A DNA stretch of 64,000 bases from Diphasiastrum complanatum (GCA_029204225.1 CM055102.1:48454870-48518869); one strand, 5' to 3'; counted from the first letter of the stretch, positions 45,032 through 56,483 are shown. Program-made: numbers and translations. Notes: generated by a model not told the origin, from the sequence alone.

Positions 45032-47689
45032 CCCCCTCTCAATGGCTATTTTGTTCATACCAACACCTAGCGTGGTACGAAACTTTTCAAATTTTTCTTT
45101 ACTAAGTGCCTTAGTAAAGATATCTGTTGCTTGATCATTGGTATCACAGTACTCGAACTGAATTTTTTCACTTTGTATCTTCTCTCGTAACTTCGTACAA
45201 GCATGGTACGCATGATTTTTGGCAAGCTGGATGCAACTCTGGCTATCACAATAAAGAATAGTAGGACCATCATGTGGGATCTGCACCTCCCCAAGAAGTC
45301 TCTTAAGTCATATTGCCTCGCAGGTAGCTTTCGCCGCTGCTCTATACTCAGCCTCTGTCAATGATAAGGTAACGGTGGGTTGTTTTTTGCTGCACCAAAA
45401 AATGGATCCTGAACCAAGGTTGAAGGTGTAACTTGTGGTCGACTTTCGATCATCCCTATCACCTTCCCAATCTAAATCGGTAAAGCCTCCAAGCTAAAGC
45501 TTCCCGTCATCTGTGTATTCAATCCCATAGCAAGTTGTCCCTTTGACATACCTCAAAACCCTCTTAGCTGCTTTCCAATGGGCTTCAGTTGGAGAACTCA
45601 TGAACTGACTTGCTACACCAACCGCATAGAAAATGTCTGGTCTCGTAGTGGTGAGATAAATTTGGCTTCCCACAAGCTGCTTATAAAGAGTCTTGTCCAC
45701 ATAAGGAGTGTCATCATCTCTAGATGGCTTACTGCTAGTATCAATGGGCGTGGATATGGGTTTGCAATCCTGCATGTTGAACTTGTTCAATACTTCACAT
45801 GCATAGTTAGCTTGGGAAATAAACACACAGTTATCGCTTTTTCCAAATCTCCAAGCCAAGACAATATTGGATTAGACCCAAATCCTTCATCTCGAACTCA
45901 TTTGATAAATGAGCCTTCACCTTTTCAATAAGCTGCCCATTGTTACCCATAATGACCAAGTCATCCACATAGAGAACTATCAAAACAATGTCCTCATCTT
46001 CTCCTTCAGGAACAGGTTGCAATCCGACTAACTCTTTATGAATTGCTCCTTGGCTAAATAGTCATCGATACGACTATACCAGGCCCTGGGTGTCTGCTTC
46101 AAACCATATAAGGTCTTCTTAAGCCTGCATACCATAGTTTCCTTGCCCTTAGCCTCAAAACCTTGTAGCTATCCATGTAGACTTCTTCAGCCAACTATCC
46201 ATTGAGAAAAGCACTCTTCACGTCATTTAATGGACCTCTCAACCAAAAAATACAGCCAATGCTAAAACCAACCTGATAGACGTCATTTTAGCTACAGGTG
46301 CAAACGTCTCATCAAAGTCCAAGCTCTCCTTTTGTGCATAGCCTTTAGCAGCCAACCTTGCTTTGAATGCAAACCCATAGATGCTCCCATCAGATTTGTA
46401 TTTGGTCTTGTAGACCCATATACATCCAATAGGATGCTTTCCTTTTGGCAATTTCACCAAATCCCATGTATCATTTTTGAAAATGGAGTCGTACTCTTGC
46501 ATAGCATGTTGTCATACTTTCTCATCTGTTGCCTCAACGAATGTTTGCGGATCTTGTGAATCCAAAATAGTAGTCAAAGTGCATAGTTTGTCTCCTGGTG
46601 TCCATGTTGTTGGGCTTGCCTCCTCCTAGGCCTTTGATTGCTGCTCTCTCTCTCATCCAATATCAAACCATCTTGCACAGTTTGCCAATACCACTTGGGA
46701 AAGTTCTTCCTTGCAGTTGGTGATGAAGACGGTGAATAGGAGGACTCAACAGCTTTGCCCGTTTCCTTCCGCTTCCTAGCCTCCTTGGATTCTTCCTCTT
46801 GATCACTCATATGATCATCTTGAGGCTCCCCAATATATAGATGTGGATCATCAAGTATTGGCACAAATTCACTTGTACCATCCATCTCATGTTCCTCCAT
46901 AGGAGGCGTTTGATCTTCTTCAAAGATCACATCTCGACTTATGATCCTCTTCTTGCTAGTAAGATCGTAAAGTCGGTAAGCTTTGCTTTCCCAAGAAAAT
47001 ACACTTTGCTAATTTAGCATCCAGCTTCTTCCTGTTATCCTTGGGAATATGGGCATAGGTCGTACAACCAAACACTCGCAAAGCACCCACCTTGGGCTTA
47101 ATGCCACTAAATGCCTCTTCTGGAGTCCTGCCTTCCATAGCTTTAGTTGGACTTCTATTCAACAGAAACACCGCTGTGTGCATTGCCTCGTTCCAAAAAC
47201 AGGTGGGCAACCCCTTTGCCTTGAGCATGCACCTTGCACACTCCACAATAGTTCGGTTCTTTCTCTCGGCTGCGCCATTTTGCTGAGGGGTATGAGGAGC
47301 TGTAAGCTGCGATTCCATTGGCCTTGCAGAATTCCACAAATTTTGTCTTAATGAACTCTCCACCACCATCTAACCTGAGCATCTTTATCTCTATCCTGAA
47401 TGTTCTTGTACCAAATCTTTGAAATGCTGAAAGTACTTGAATGCTTCAGATTTTTGCTTCAAGAAATAAATCCAAATCTTGCGTGAGAAGTCATCAATAA
47501 AGGTCATAAAGTAAAATGCCCTCCCCTGCAGACCTGGTTTGGGTTGGCCCCCACAAATCTGAATGTACCAAGTCAAGTATACATGCTGCCCTAGTGGTGC
47601 TTTCCTTGGAAAACTTATGTCTTTGTTGTTTTTCCATAACGCAAGCCTCACAAACTGAAGAGCTTGGCTTAACAACTGGAAGCCCCTCC
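45026..47689 (-). pseudogene. Copia F pol: integrase, RT, RNase H
   Basis: Reverse blocks: CEACVMEKQQRHKFS-like pre-integrase end, FMTFIDDFSRKIWIYFLKQK (47391-47675) and HTPQQNGAAERKNRTIVECA (46956-47369). An acidic linker follows (46574-46930). RT has [20 protein letters not shown] and LYVDDLVIMG (YVDD intact, 45831-46022). RNase H has RPDIFYAVGVASQFMSSPTE and CDSQSCIQLAKN. Frameshifts and stops separate the blocks. Confidence 0.88.
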
Positions 47690-47959
47690 CATTAGAGGAG
47701 TTCCAAAATGAAAAAAGACCCTTTGTAAAGATACTTTTATTTTTTTTCTCTAGTTTCGACCGTCACCAGGCCCAATCAAAATGCATAGATTTTGAAATCT
47801 ACGTAACGTAGTTCAAATTAACTGAGAAATAAAAATATAATATAGAAAACTTTGAAATTTGTGTCCGGGCAGCATGGACTTATCCTATTGGTTTCTTCTT
47901 CCTGCCCGACACATGCTAATCTGCCCGATGTCAATACCTCAAGTTAAATCTACTTAACT

Positions 47960-49450
47960 ATGTTGGTTAGTACAATGAAATTTGATAACCATACTAGTTA
48001 CAGTTATTTAAAATATGGTATACACAGTAACTGTGACTATGGTGGCATTCACATTAGATTAAATGTGATACAAAAATTTAAAATTAAGTATTATATCAGA
48101 GAGATTTTTGGCGCCAAAGCTTTGAAAATAGCAATGGCAAGGAAACCCAGATTTACAGTCGAGTCTGTGATTCTTTACAATGAGAAAGATGAAGCTGATA
48201 ACTGGAAGCCAACAAAATATACGAAAATTCATGGGTGTTGCATCATCAAAGGGCAATTTCCGACAAAAGAAAAGAGCAAAAATGACATACAAATCTTATT
48301 GGAAAACAAAAATTCTAGAGTTTAAGACTACTTCGAGAGGTCAATCAATATCAGAAGTTTTAGTACAACACGTATATATGCATTCAAAAATCAAAGTACA
48401 TGATATCAATCATCATGATCATCGAAAATGTAATTGTAAGTATATCAAAACATATGCACTCTACAACAATCATAGGTGATTTTCTTTATTGATGCTCTTC
48501 AGATTATGATTTAAATGCTTCAACATTGTTTTTTTCTTTCAGATTTATATCCATCATGCATAAGTGAATGGGAGCCAGCACAATCACTTGTAGGAATATT
48601 GAACGTTATTCACTCTGATGTTGGAAAGCTGCAATACAGAGGAAGAAGTCCAAAGGAACTTGTAGATTGTGGTATCTAGTTTTATGAATCTTTATATACG
48701 CCACAAATGGATGGAGGTTTTGGCAAGTTCGAAGCATCCATTGCCTAGTTTTCAGAGTGATGAGTGGCCTACTCCTGACAGTATTGTTTTTAAATCCTTG
48801 AGACGCAAGCTACTCATTGATATTAGAAATGCTATGAAGATAAGCACAGGTTCGAAAATTGTTCACCTAAGTTGGTTTATCTCATTACATATATTTGTTG
48901 ATTTTTTCTGGAGTACTAGTGTTCGTAGAACACCAACTTTATTTGTTTGCAAGGATTTATCAGATGAGACTTTGTCAGATCTCATGAATCAAGGCTGGGA
49001 TAGTAAAACAAATAATGACATAGAATGCAAGATTAAAAAGTCTTCAATGATCTTTCGTTATCATATCGAAAAGCAAATGCTCAATCTCACATTTAGCTAT
49101 CAGAGATACAAGAAAATTGAAGGTACATGGCTACCACTGGATCAAGACTTTGAACTAAATGGTCACACAGACCGAATGGAGATAAGCATTATCTACAATG
49201 AAGAATATTTGACTATGGTTGAGGTGGAAGAGCATTGGAAGCTTGATTTTATCATAACAGAGCTCATGCTATTACAAACCAATATACCAACATATTTCAG
49301 ATTTATCATCAACAGAAAACTCATAAGTACTTTATGTTTATTGCCATTTCAAAATAGTACAAAAAAATAATTGAAAATGACATAATTTACAATTGCACAT
49401 TCACTAATATTTGTCATGTCACATATGCGAAAAAGACAGGAGCTGATAAC
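47960..49450 (+). pseudogene. P1 gene copy in element B (degraded)
   Basis: Same three-exon layout as the copy in element C: exon 1 to 48435, intron 48436-48542, exon 2 from 48543. Lesions not shared with C are an 8-base loss in exon 1 near 48225, a stop in exon 2 (GGTATCTAG near 48673), a 2-base deletion near 48740, and mutation of both splice sites of intron 2 (donor GTAAGT to ATAAGT near 49323, acceptor AG to AT near 49424). Most of exon 2 still reads well (SDEWPTPDSIVFKSLRRKLL, FRYHIEKQMLNLTFSYQRYK). Confidence 0.8.
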
Positions 49451-49689
49451 GTGCTGCAAAGATCTACTTACAACAATCACCATATGGAAGAACAATAGCT
49501 TCAAATAAAGTTTAGTACAAATCTGTATATAGACTTTTTCATTCAATCAATGCAAGCCCAAGTTGGGCATCAATACATGTATTTTGTGTTCCCAAATTCA
49601 TAAAATGGAACAACATATGATATACCAATGTATATTTCTCTATGAATTCTATACATGTGCAATCTATTTCTATTCTATGCTATTTGTAT

Positions 49690-50258
49690 TGTTCTAATCT
49701 TTAATTAGTATAATTACATCATCATTTGCACCATCATCAAGAACGGGAGGCTGAAGCCTTGCCCTGGCCAATATGCTTAGGATAATTTCTTGTCTAAATC
49801 TATACACCTGACTTGATGTGTGCTCAGGAAGTGTAAACGGCAAGATAGAACATTCATGTATTAGTAATGGCTAAAAACATCAACAAAATAGAAAACTAAT
49901 CACGATTTCAAAAATAAGAATAAACAAAATTAATTACTTTAGATATATCAACATCTTCCTGAAGGTTGAACCACTCAAAAAATAACTTTGCATTATATAA
50001 TGTGTACCACCCACAGCTGAATGAATCATTTTGTTGGGGTGACTGCAAAAAAATTTAGCACACAAGAAAGCAATTAAGAAACTGAATGAATTAGAATGAA
50101 ACAAATACATTAGAATACTCAAAATGTTGTTAAGAAAGATAGAATTTATCTCCAAACTAACGATCTGCCAGTCCATTGAATGGGGAACATCTGTTGGAAT
50201 ATATTTACTTAAATATGGCAAGTATATATCTACATCCTCATGCGTATTGCTGGCCAAT
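49690..50258 (-). pseudogene. C-terminal exons of the Ulp1-like protease gene in element B
   Basis: The reverse strand carries the last exons. One reads SNTHEDVDIYLPYLSKYIPT, the next contains the cysteine motif region (SPQQN.SF.CGWYTLYNAKL), and the last reads FTLPEHTSSQVYRFRQEIIL, continuing SILARARLQPPVLDDG. The last exon is in frame here, unlike in element C, where one base is lost. The exon with the catalytic His is truncated at the rearrangement near 50258. Confidence 0.7.
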
Positions 50259-50260
50259 TA

Positions 50261-50999
50261 CTGAAGGATGTGGAATTGGCAAAGAAGAAGGCTAGAAGTA
50301 AGAAGCGAAAGTGACAAAGTTGCAAGGATATTCAAATACTTTCAAAAGGAGGTTATCAATATAGAAGGATCCGTGCATTTAAGTAAGCATATTCTGATTT
50401 TTGTAAGTTTTTCAATGACATTTGGATTTAATTTTTTCAATAAGAATAGATTGTAAGATTGATTGCATTTGCTCTAGTTCTGATTTGATATTGATTGTTA
50501 TCTTCTGTAATGATTCATTATTTTTTTTAAATTGTTCATTTTCTTCTAACGTCTTTTGGAGATGACAATCTCTATTCTGACAATAAGAGGATACCCGAAT
50601 TAACTCACCTTTTAAAAAGTGAATTCTATTCATATAAAGTTGTTTTCCATGGTTCTGCAATCTTTCACAATATCCTAGTAATCCACTATGCCCATTGCAT
50701 ATCCATGTAACTAAATGAGTTATTGAGGAGAATGTGGGATGTGTCAAAGTGCTTGGATCTTGTGGATATTATGTTCCATCTATCGACAAATCCAAGTTTT
50801 TCTCTTCTTTTCCCCTGTAACACAAACAATTCTTAGCAGATATTTGAATTCCTTTGCCTCCTCTTCTCTGCAAAGGTGCCAAATCAATAGGGATATCCAC
50901 ATGTAGATGATACAATGTTGTCATCATAAAAAACAATAGAGTAATCAGTTGCATCAAAGTACTATGAACAGATTCTATGAAGCAAAACAAAATACTCAT
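50261..50999 (-). pseudogene. Coiled-coil ORF remnant in element B
   Basis: Reverse pieces read LYHLHVDIPIDLAPLQRRGG, a stop after SIDGT, then THPTFSSITHLVTWICNGHS and a coiled-coil segment (LQKTLEENEQFKKNNESLQK...). The part equivalent to KDVDLAKKKAESKKRK in element C is present but inverted (forward strand 50261-50450). Confidence 0.65.
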
Positions 51000-51492
51000 C
51001 TTTGATACTTTGTATGATCAATCCAATCTCCATGCTTGTAAGCTTGATTCAAATTTGGAAATGCCGCTGATTTTTTCATTCCAATAGGTAGTTGGTGCTC
51101 ATATTTCCATTCTAATGTGAAGATGGCATTCATAATTGGAGATGGCACCCATATTTTCATTCTTGTGGAAGGAATGCATATGTAAATATTTTGCTATTTT
51201 TCCTGATTCGAATTTGGGGATGGCGGTCATATTCTAGATCCAGTGAAAATATCGTCCTTTTCGTAACCAATGGAGGGAATATTTTTGAATTTAGTCAAGT
51301 TATACTACGAACTGTTTACAGTTCTTAACTGCGACTATAGACACTATGGTTAGATCATTGGGAGTTGGGGGGGCCTCGGGGGTGGTGGGGGCAAGCATAT
51401 AAACAATATTGTTTTTTTTTATCTTGATATTTTTCTATATCCTACATGGCATTTCTTAAAGGGTCTTTTTGATATTGAGAACTCCTCTAATG

Positions 51493-51945
51493 ACCATATG
51501 ATGCTAATTCAACACCTGCATGCTTTGGTAGCCAAGATGTCCATACATCTCATGCCACAAGCTATCCATATCACTTTCTTTTGTTGTATAAGCATGTTGA
51601 CTAGGGATAGAAGTGTACAACCTGTATAGATTATCTTCTTGCAATCATTTGGCCACAACCTTCATATTATCACTCAAGTCCAACACAAGACAAGAAGTAG
51701 CATCAAATTCTACTTTCATATTTCGTTGAGTGGTAGCTCCTATTGAAAAAAGATTTTTACCAAGTCCTGGTACATATAAGACATTCTTAATGACTTTGAC
51801 TTCTCCTTATGGAAGCTTTACATGTACTGTGCCATTTCCTTTGACCTTGTGTGCTGAGTTGTCACCTAGGCACACCTCTTGTCCATCACAAATCCCCACA
51901 AAGGTATCAAACCAATCCCTATGAGGGGTCATGTGCTTGAGCCCA
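51493..51945 (-). pseudogene. Copia F protease and pre-integrase block
   Basis: The reverse frame reads HMTPHRDWFDTFVGICDGQE, VCLGDNSAHKVKGNGTVHVK, VLYVPGLGKNLFSIG and SLWHEMYGHLGYQSMQVL. These are standard copia protease and pre-integrase motifs, continuing directly into 47689 across element B. Confidence 0.85.
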
Positions 51946-52483
51946 GGTTTGCTCAGAAGGGCAACGAGAAGGTTCAAACAAGTTCACGCGTATAATATTG
52001 TCAAAGTTGACGGGTGTCTCAAGTGAAGTATTCTTGTTTAGAGCAGCAAGTTTGCAGGTTTAAACTTCTTTTTCAGTCAGGTGTGCAAGTAAAATCCAGA
52101 ATTCAATAGGTATGGCAGGAAAGTTCACAGTGGGTAAGCTCCAAAGTTTAAAAGCAGTGCGAGCAAATTTGAACTCAATTGTTTGGCTAGGGACCATGGG
52201 GATTTGGTAGTTTTTTGTTTGGCAAAACTCAAAGGTAGATTGGTCACCAATGTCTACTAGCAAAGTATCAACATTCATGTTGAAGAGACAGATCCCTACA
52301 CTTTCAAACGTGTTATCATTGTTTCAAAAAGGTGTTATCATCATTGTCCTTCCAACGATGAAGGTGCAATACCATTGCTCAAAAGTGAATCCATTCAAAC
52401 AAGTATGCTACAAAAGATGTAGTCGTTGTTCCAACAAGTTTATTTGTGATTCTTGTAGCTATAGTACATAGCTATATGCATGT
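51946..52483. other. Unassigned spacer
   Basis: A short reverse ORF (52060-52278) and forward fragments have no recognisable domains. Sequence joins the truncated copia F to an LTR-like block. Confidence 0.35.
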
Positions 52484-52867
52484 TGGCTGATTCTAACGAA
52501 TCCCCAAGATACTCGAACAGAGCAACTCAAGAGCACCTCTCACCTTAGACCGAGGAGATCTCTGAGAAGACGAGACTAACGAAGACTGAGAGCCGAGTAT
52601 GAGAGCCGAGAAATGCTAGTTAGGAATGACAAGCAAGAACTGTGTAAGCCTCATGGTGAATCCTGGAAGATGGAATGACCATATAGGAACTAGTATTTCT
52701 AGGCAAATGTGATAAATGCAAGTAGACCCCTCTTAAAGAAAGTAGAGTGAGCCACCTTTTGATGGTGACCTCTAGTGGAGAGCATTATTCCACTTGTAAT
52801 TTGTGAAATGTGAAAATTCCACTAGGATGCCACCTAAGGAGCTCTCTTGCTTATTTAAGAGACTCCT
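52484..52867 (+). repeat. LTR-like block interrupted by element C (left part)
   Basis: Starts TGTTGGCTGATTCTAACG and has a promoter-like TTGCTTATTTAAGAGACTCCT at its end. After element C the sequence resumes at 58819 with CTTTTTGAAGAGGAGC. This looks like an LTR hit just downstream of its TATA region. No PBS or partner LTR was identified, so the assignment is tentative. Confidence 0.4.
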
Positions 52868-53190
52868 CATTAGAGGAGTTCTCAATATCAAAAAGACCCT
52901 TTGTAAAGATACTTTTATTTTATTTTCTTTAGTTTCGACCGTCATCAGGCCCAATCAAAATGCACAGATTTGAAATCTACGTAACAGAGTTCAAATTAAC
53001 TAAAAAATAAAAATGCAGAAAACTTTGAAATTTGTGTCCAGGCAACATGGACGTATCCATTGGTTTCTTCTTCCTGACCGACACGTGCTAATCTGCCCGA
53101 CGACAATACCTCAAGTTAAATTTACTTGACTATGCTGGTTAGAATAATGACATTTTCTAACTATACTAGTTATAGTTATAGAAATATAGT

Positions 53191-54700
53191 ATGTATAGTT
53201 ACATAAAATATGGTATATGCAGTAACTGTGACTATGTTGGCATTCACATTAGATTAAATGTGATACGAAAAATTGAAATTAAGTATCATATCAGAGAGAT
53301 TTTTGGCGCCCAAGCTTTGAAAATAGCAATGGCAAGGAGACCTAGATCTACAATCGATTCTGTGATTCTTTACAATGAGAAAGATGAAGCTGATAACTGG
53401 AAGCCAACAAAATATACGAAGAACTCATGGGTATTGTTGCATCCATCATCAAAGGGCAATTTTCGACAAAGAAAAGAGCAAAAATGACTTACAAATCTTA
53501 TTGGAAAGCAAAAATTTTGGAGTTTAAGACTACCCCGAAAGGTCAATCGATATCAGAAGTCTTGGTGCAAAATGTTTATATGCATTCAGAAATCAAAATA
53601 CATGATATCAATTCTCATGATAATCAAAAATGTAATTGTAAGTATATCAAAACATATGCACTCTACAGCAATCATAGGTGATTTCCTTTATTGATGCTCT
53701 TCAGATTATGATGTAAATGCTTAAACATTGTTTTTTTCTTTCAGATTTATATCCATCATGCATAAGTGGATGGGAGCCCACACAATCACTTGCAGGAATA
53801 TTAGACGTGATTCACTCTGGTGTTGGAAAGCTGCAATACAGAGGAAGAAGTCCAAAGGAACTTGCAGATTGTGATATCTATTTTTATGAATCTTTATATA
53901 CGCCACAAACACATGGAGGTTTTGGCAAGCTCGAAGCAATTCCATTGCCTAGTTTTCAAAGTGATGAGTGGCCTACTCCTGACAGCATTGTTTCTGAATC
54001 CTTGAGATGCAAGCTACTCATTGATATTAGAAATGCTATGAAGATAAGCACGGGCTCGAAAATTGTTCACCTAAGTTGGTTTATCTCATTGCATATATTT
54101 GTTGATTTTTTCTCGAGTGCTAGTGTTCGTAGGACACCAACTTTATTTGTTTGCAAGGATTTATCAGATGAGACTTTGTCAAATCTCATGGATCAAGACT
54201 GGGATAGTAGAAAAAATAATGACATAGAATGCAGGATTAAAAAGTCCTCAATGATCTTTCGTTATCATATTGAAAAGCAAATGCTCAATCTCACATTTAG
54301 CTACCAGAGATACAAGAAAATTGAAGGTACATGGCTATCACTGGATCAAGACTTTGAACTAAATGGTCACACAAACCGAATGGAGATAAACATTATCTAC
54401 AATGAGAAATATTTGACTATGGTTGAGGTGGAACAGCATTGGAAGCTTGATTTTATCAGAACAGAACTCATGTTATTACAAACCAATCTACCAACATATT
54501 TCAGATTTATCATCAACGGAAGACTCGTAAGTACTTTATGTTTATTGCCATTTCAAAATAGAACAAAATAATAAAAAATGTCATCATTTACAATTGCACA
54601 TTTACTAATATTTGTCATGTCACAGATGCGAAAAAGACAAGAGCTGATAACGTGCTGCAAAGATCTACCTACAACAATCACCATTGTGGGAGAACAATAG
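53191..54700 (+). CDS. P1: three-exon gene of unknown function in element C
   Basis: Exons: about 53191-53637, 53745-54526 and 54626-54700; introns of 107 and 99 bp with GTAAGT donors and CAG acceptors, and frame kept at both junctions. The product is roughly 400-430 aa. Exon 1: IREIFGAQALKIAMARRPRS, ILYNEKDEADNWKPTKYTK, MTYKSYWKAKILEFKTTPKG. Exon 2: YPSCISGWEPTQSLAGILDV, SFQSDEWPTPDSIVSESLRC, FVCKDLSDETLSNLMDQDWD, WKLDFIRTELMLLQTNLPTY. Exon 3: MRKRQELITCCKDLPTTITI before a TAG stop. One single-base deletion near 53463 breaks exon 1. No DDE, zinc-finger, HUH or recombinase motif is evident. The start could be the Met at 53191 or at 53329. Conservation in B supports a real gene. Confidence 0.65.
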
Positions 54701-54899
54701 TTTCAAATAAACTTTAGTATAAATCTGTGTATACACTCTTTCATTCAATAAATGAAAGCCCAAATTGGGCATCTATACATTTATTTTGTGCTCCCAAATT
54801 CATAAACTGGAGCAGCATTTGATATATCAATGTATATTTTTCTATGAAGTCTATACATGTACTTTTGTTCTATGCTATCTATAATTTTTTTTATCTTAA

Positions 54900-55890
54900 T
54901 TTAGTATAACTACATCATCCTTTGCACCATCATCAATAATGGGAGGCTGAAGCCTTGCCCTAGCCAGTATACTCAGGATAATTTCTTGTCTAAATCTGTA
55001 CACCTAGCTTGATGTGTACTCAGGAGTGTAAACTGCAAAATAGAACATTCATATATTAGTAATGGCCAAAAACATCACCACAATAGAAAACTAATCATGA
55101 TTCCAAAATAAGAATAAACAGAATTTATTACCTTAGAAATATCAACATCTTGTTGAAGGTTGAACCACTCTAAAAACAACTTGGCATTGTATAATGTGTA
55201 CCACCCACAGTTGAATGAATTATTTTGCTGGGGTGACTGCAAAATAATTCAGCACACAAGAAATCAATTATGAAACAAAATGAACTAGATTGAAAATATT
55301 TCATTAGAATACTGATTTCAAAATGCTATTAAGAAAGACAAAGTTTACCTCCAAACTGACGATCTGCCAGTCCACGAAATGGGGAACATCTGTAGGAATA
55401 TATTTACTTAGATATGGAAGGTATATATCTACATCCTTATGTGTATTTCTCGCCGAATTCATCTTGACACAAAAACCTTCAATAATATTATTTACAGATC
55501 TCTTAATAGAGATCAGGTTTAAACTGTAGTGGTCACTGCAAAATAAGATTAAAATTTCTTTAGCTGCAATTTTGAGAACTATTTCCATTGACAATGCCAA
55601 TGTTAATGCATAAAACAGCAAGAAACTTTTAATATATCTTACTTTGTATGATAAGGTATGAGCAGATACTTTGTTGCTGGTGTGAATCCACTTGTCAGAC
55701 ATTGTGACAATGTGTCATTGTTCTCCTTGAAGGCCTGAAGCAGAAAGTTACTTAGCACCAGCAACTCATTTGATAAATCTCTTGCAATGTCATATTGCAA
55801 GAGTGTAAGCCCGGACTCTATCACAAGATCACTAATAGGAGCCGGTCTGACTTTGAGATCCAAGCAATCTATAACTCTAAAATTAATACT
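54900..55890 (-). CDS. Ulp1-like (C48) cysteine protease gene in element C
   Basis: Reverse-strand exons: a first one from about 55890 to 55643 (FRVIDCLDLKVRPAPISDLV, then LTLLQYDIARDLSNELLVLS), 55535-55349, 55236-55132 and 55032 onward, with GT-AG introns and matching phases. Exon 2 starts NDHYSLNLISI, fitting the catalytic His block (HW.L.VI). Exon 3 reads SPQQNNSFNCGWYTLYNAKL, fitting the catalytic Q..(N)..(D)CG motif. The expected Asp position reads Val-Lys-Met instead of Asp-Ser-Met, so activity is doubtful. The last exon has a one-base loss relative to B. Ulp1 proteases cleave SUMO conjugates; plant transposons are known to carry Ulp1 domains. Confidence 0.75.
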
Positions 55891-55975
55891 AAAATCAACT
55901 TCATCTAGTCTAAAGCAAAAAGAGTACCAATATCTATAGCATCGGATATGTCTTTCTCAAATTTAATCATCCGAA

Positions 55976-55977
<2 letters not shown>

Positions 55978-56051
<74 letters not shown>
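55978..56051. repeat. (TA)n microsatellite inside element C
   Basis: A pure TA run of about 74 bp between the protease gene and the H3-like exon. It creates a meaningless Tyr-Ile tail on the reverse H3-like ORF. Confidence 0.95.
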
Positions 56052-56055
<4 letters not shown>

Positions 56056-56059
56056 GGAG

Positions 56060-56483
56060 GAGGAGGAGGTGGTGGATGTGTAGTATCTATAGCAATTGAA
56101 GGGGTATTTAAAACAGAGGTAGCTATATTTACAGCATTATCAACAACAGTGTTATCTACAATGGATTCTGGGTTAGGGTTCACAGAATCTGAAGGGTTAG
56201 GCTTCACTTTCTTAGGAGCACGCTTGGGGGCTGTTTGCTTCCTAGGATGCTTCATAAGAAGATCAGTCCTATCTACAAGAGTTGGTCTAGGAGCAGCAAG
56301 CTGAGATACATGTAACCTACAATACCTATCCCTCATCCTCTTCAGGAGCTGAAAATCCTTGGGCATTATGGTAACCCTCTTGGAATGGATGACAAGCAAA
56401 AAGTAATCCTCAAAAAAAAGACTAATGTAATCTTCATCAGCCTCCTGAAGGCACTGAAGAGCATTGGGTGTGAATCTAACCAG
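56060..56483 (-). CDS. Histone H3/CENH3-like exon in element C
   Basis: Starting at 56483, after a TTCACAG acceptor, the reverse frame reads LVRFTPNALQCLQEADEDYI, SLFFEDYFLLVIHSKRVTIM and PKDFQLLKRMRDRY. It aligns with helices 2-3 and the C-terminus of histone H3 (RF...A...LQEA..Y...LFED....IH.KRVTIMPKD.QL..R.R), including an identical 9-mer KRVTIMPKD. TPNAL...ADEDY and KDF recall CENH3. Past the H3 end the frame continues for ~80 residues with a basic stretch (KHPRKQTAPKRAPKKVKPNP). The N-terminal tail and helix 1 are not found upstream, so this is one exon of a gene or a captured fragment. The frame has no stop until 55977. Confidence 0.8.

Larger units (their letters stand above)
47690..51492. 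mobile_element. TIR element B (3.8 kb) of a family I cannot classify
   Basis: The left end is CATTAGAGGAGTTCCAAAAT and the right end, read inward, CATTAGAGGAGTTCTCAATA; both continue to AAAAAGACCCTTT. It is inserted in copia F with no target duplication: removing it restores the copia frame. It holds a degraded copy of the P1 gene (forward) and the last exons of the Ulp1-like gene plus the coiled-coil ORF (reverse). Relative to element C it lacks ~2.1 kb (the H3-like region) and has a ~190-bp segment (about 50261-50450) in inverted orientation. Confidence 0.9.
44600..51945 (-). mobile_element. Reverse copia element F, interrupted by TIR element B
   Basis: Two blocks belong together: 44600-47689 (3' LTR, RNase H, RT, linker, integrase) and 51493-51945 (pre-integrase and protease). 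They are separated by the 3.8-kb TIR element. Across the gap the reverse frame reads HHMV|EGLPVVKPSSSVCEACV, the usual copia MV.GLP...C..C motif, so the insertion is exactly between these codons. The element is truncated at about 51945 inside protease; gag and the 5' LTR are lost. The outer LTR edge near 44.6 kb is unresolved. Confidence 0.85.

Noticed and set aside
53191-54700. P1 as a DDE (MULE, hAT, CACTA, Harbinger) transposase
   Set aside because: No recognisable DDE spacing, BED or SWIM zinc finger was visible; left as unassigned rather than forced into a family.
55977-56059. Tyr-Ile repeat tail on the H3-like ORF
   Set aside because: It is the TA microsatellite; the real exon probably ends before it.
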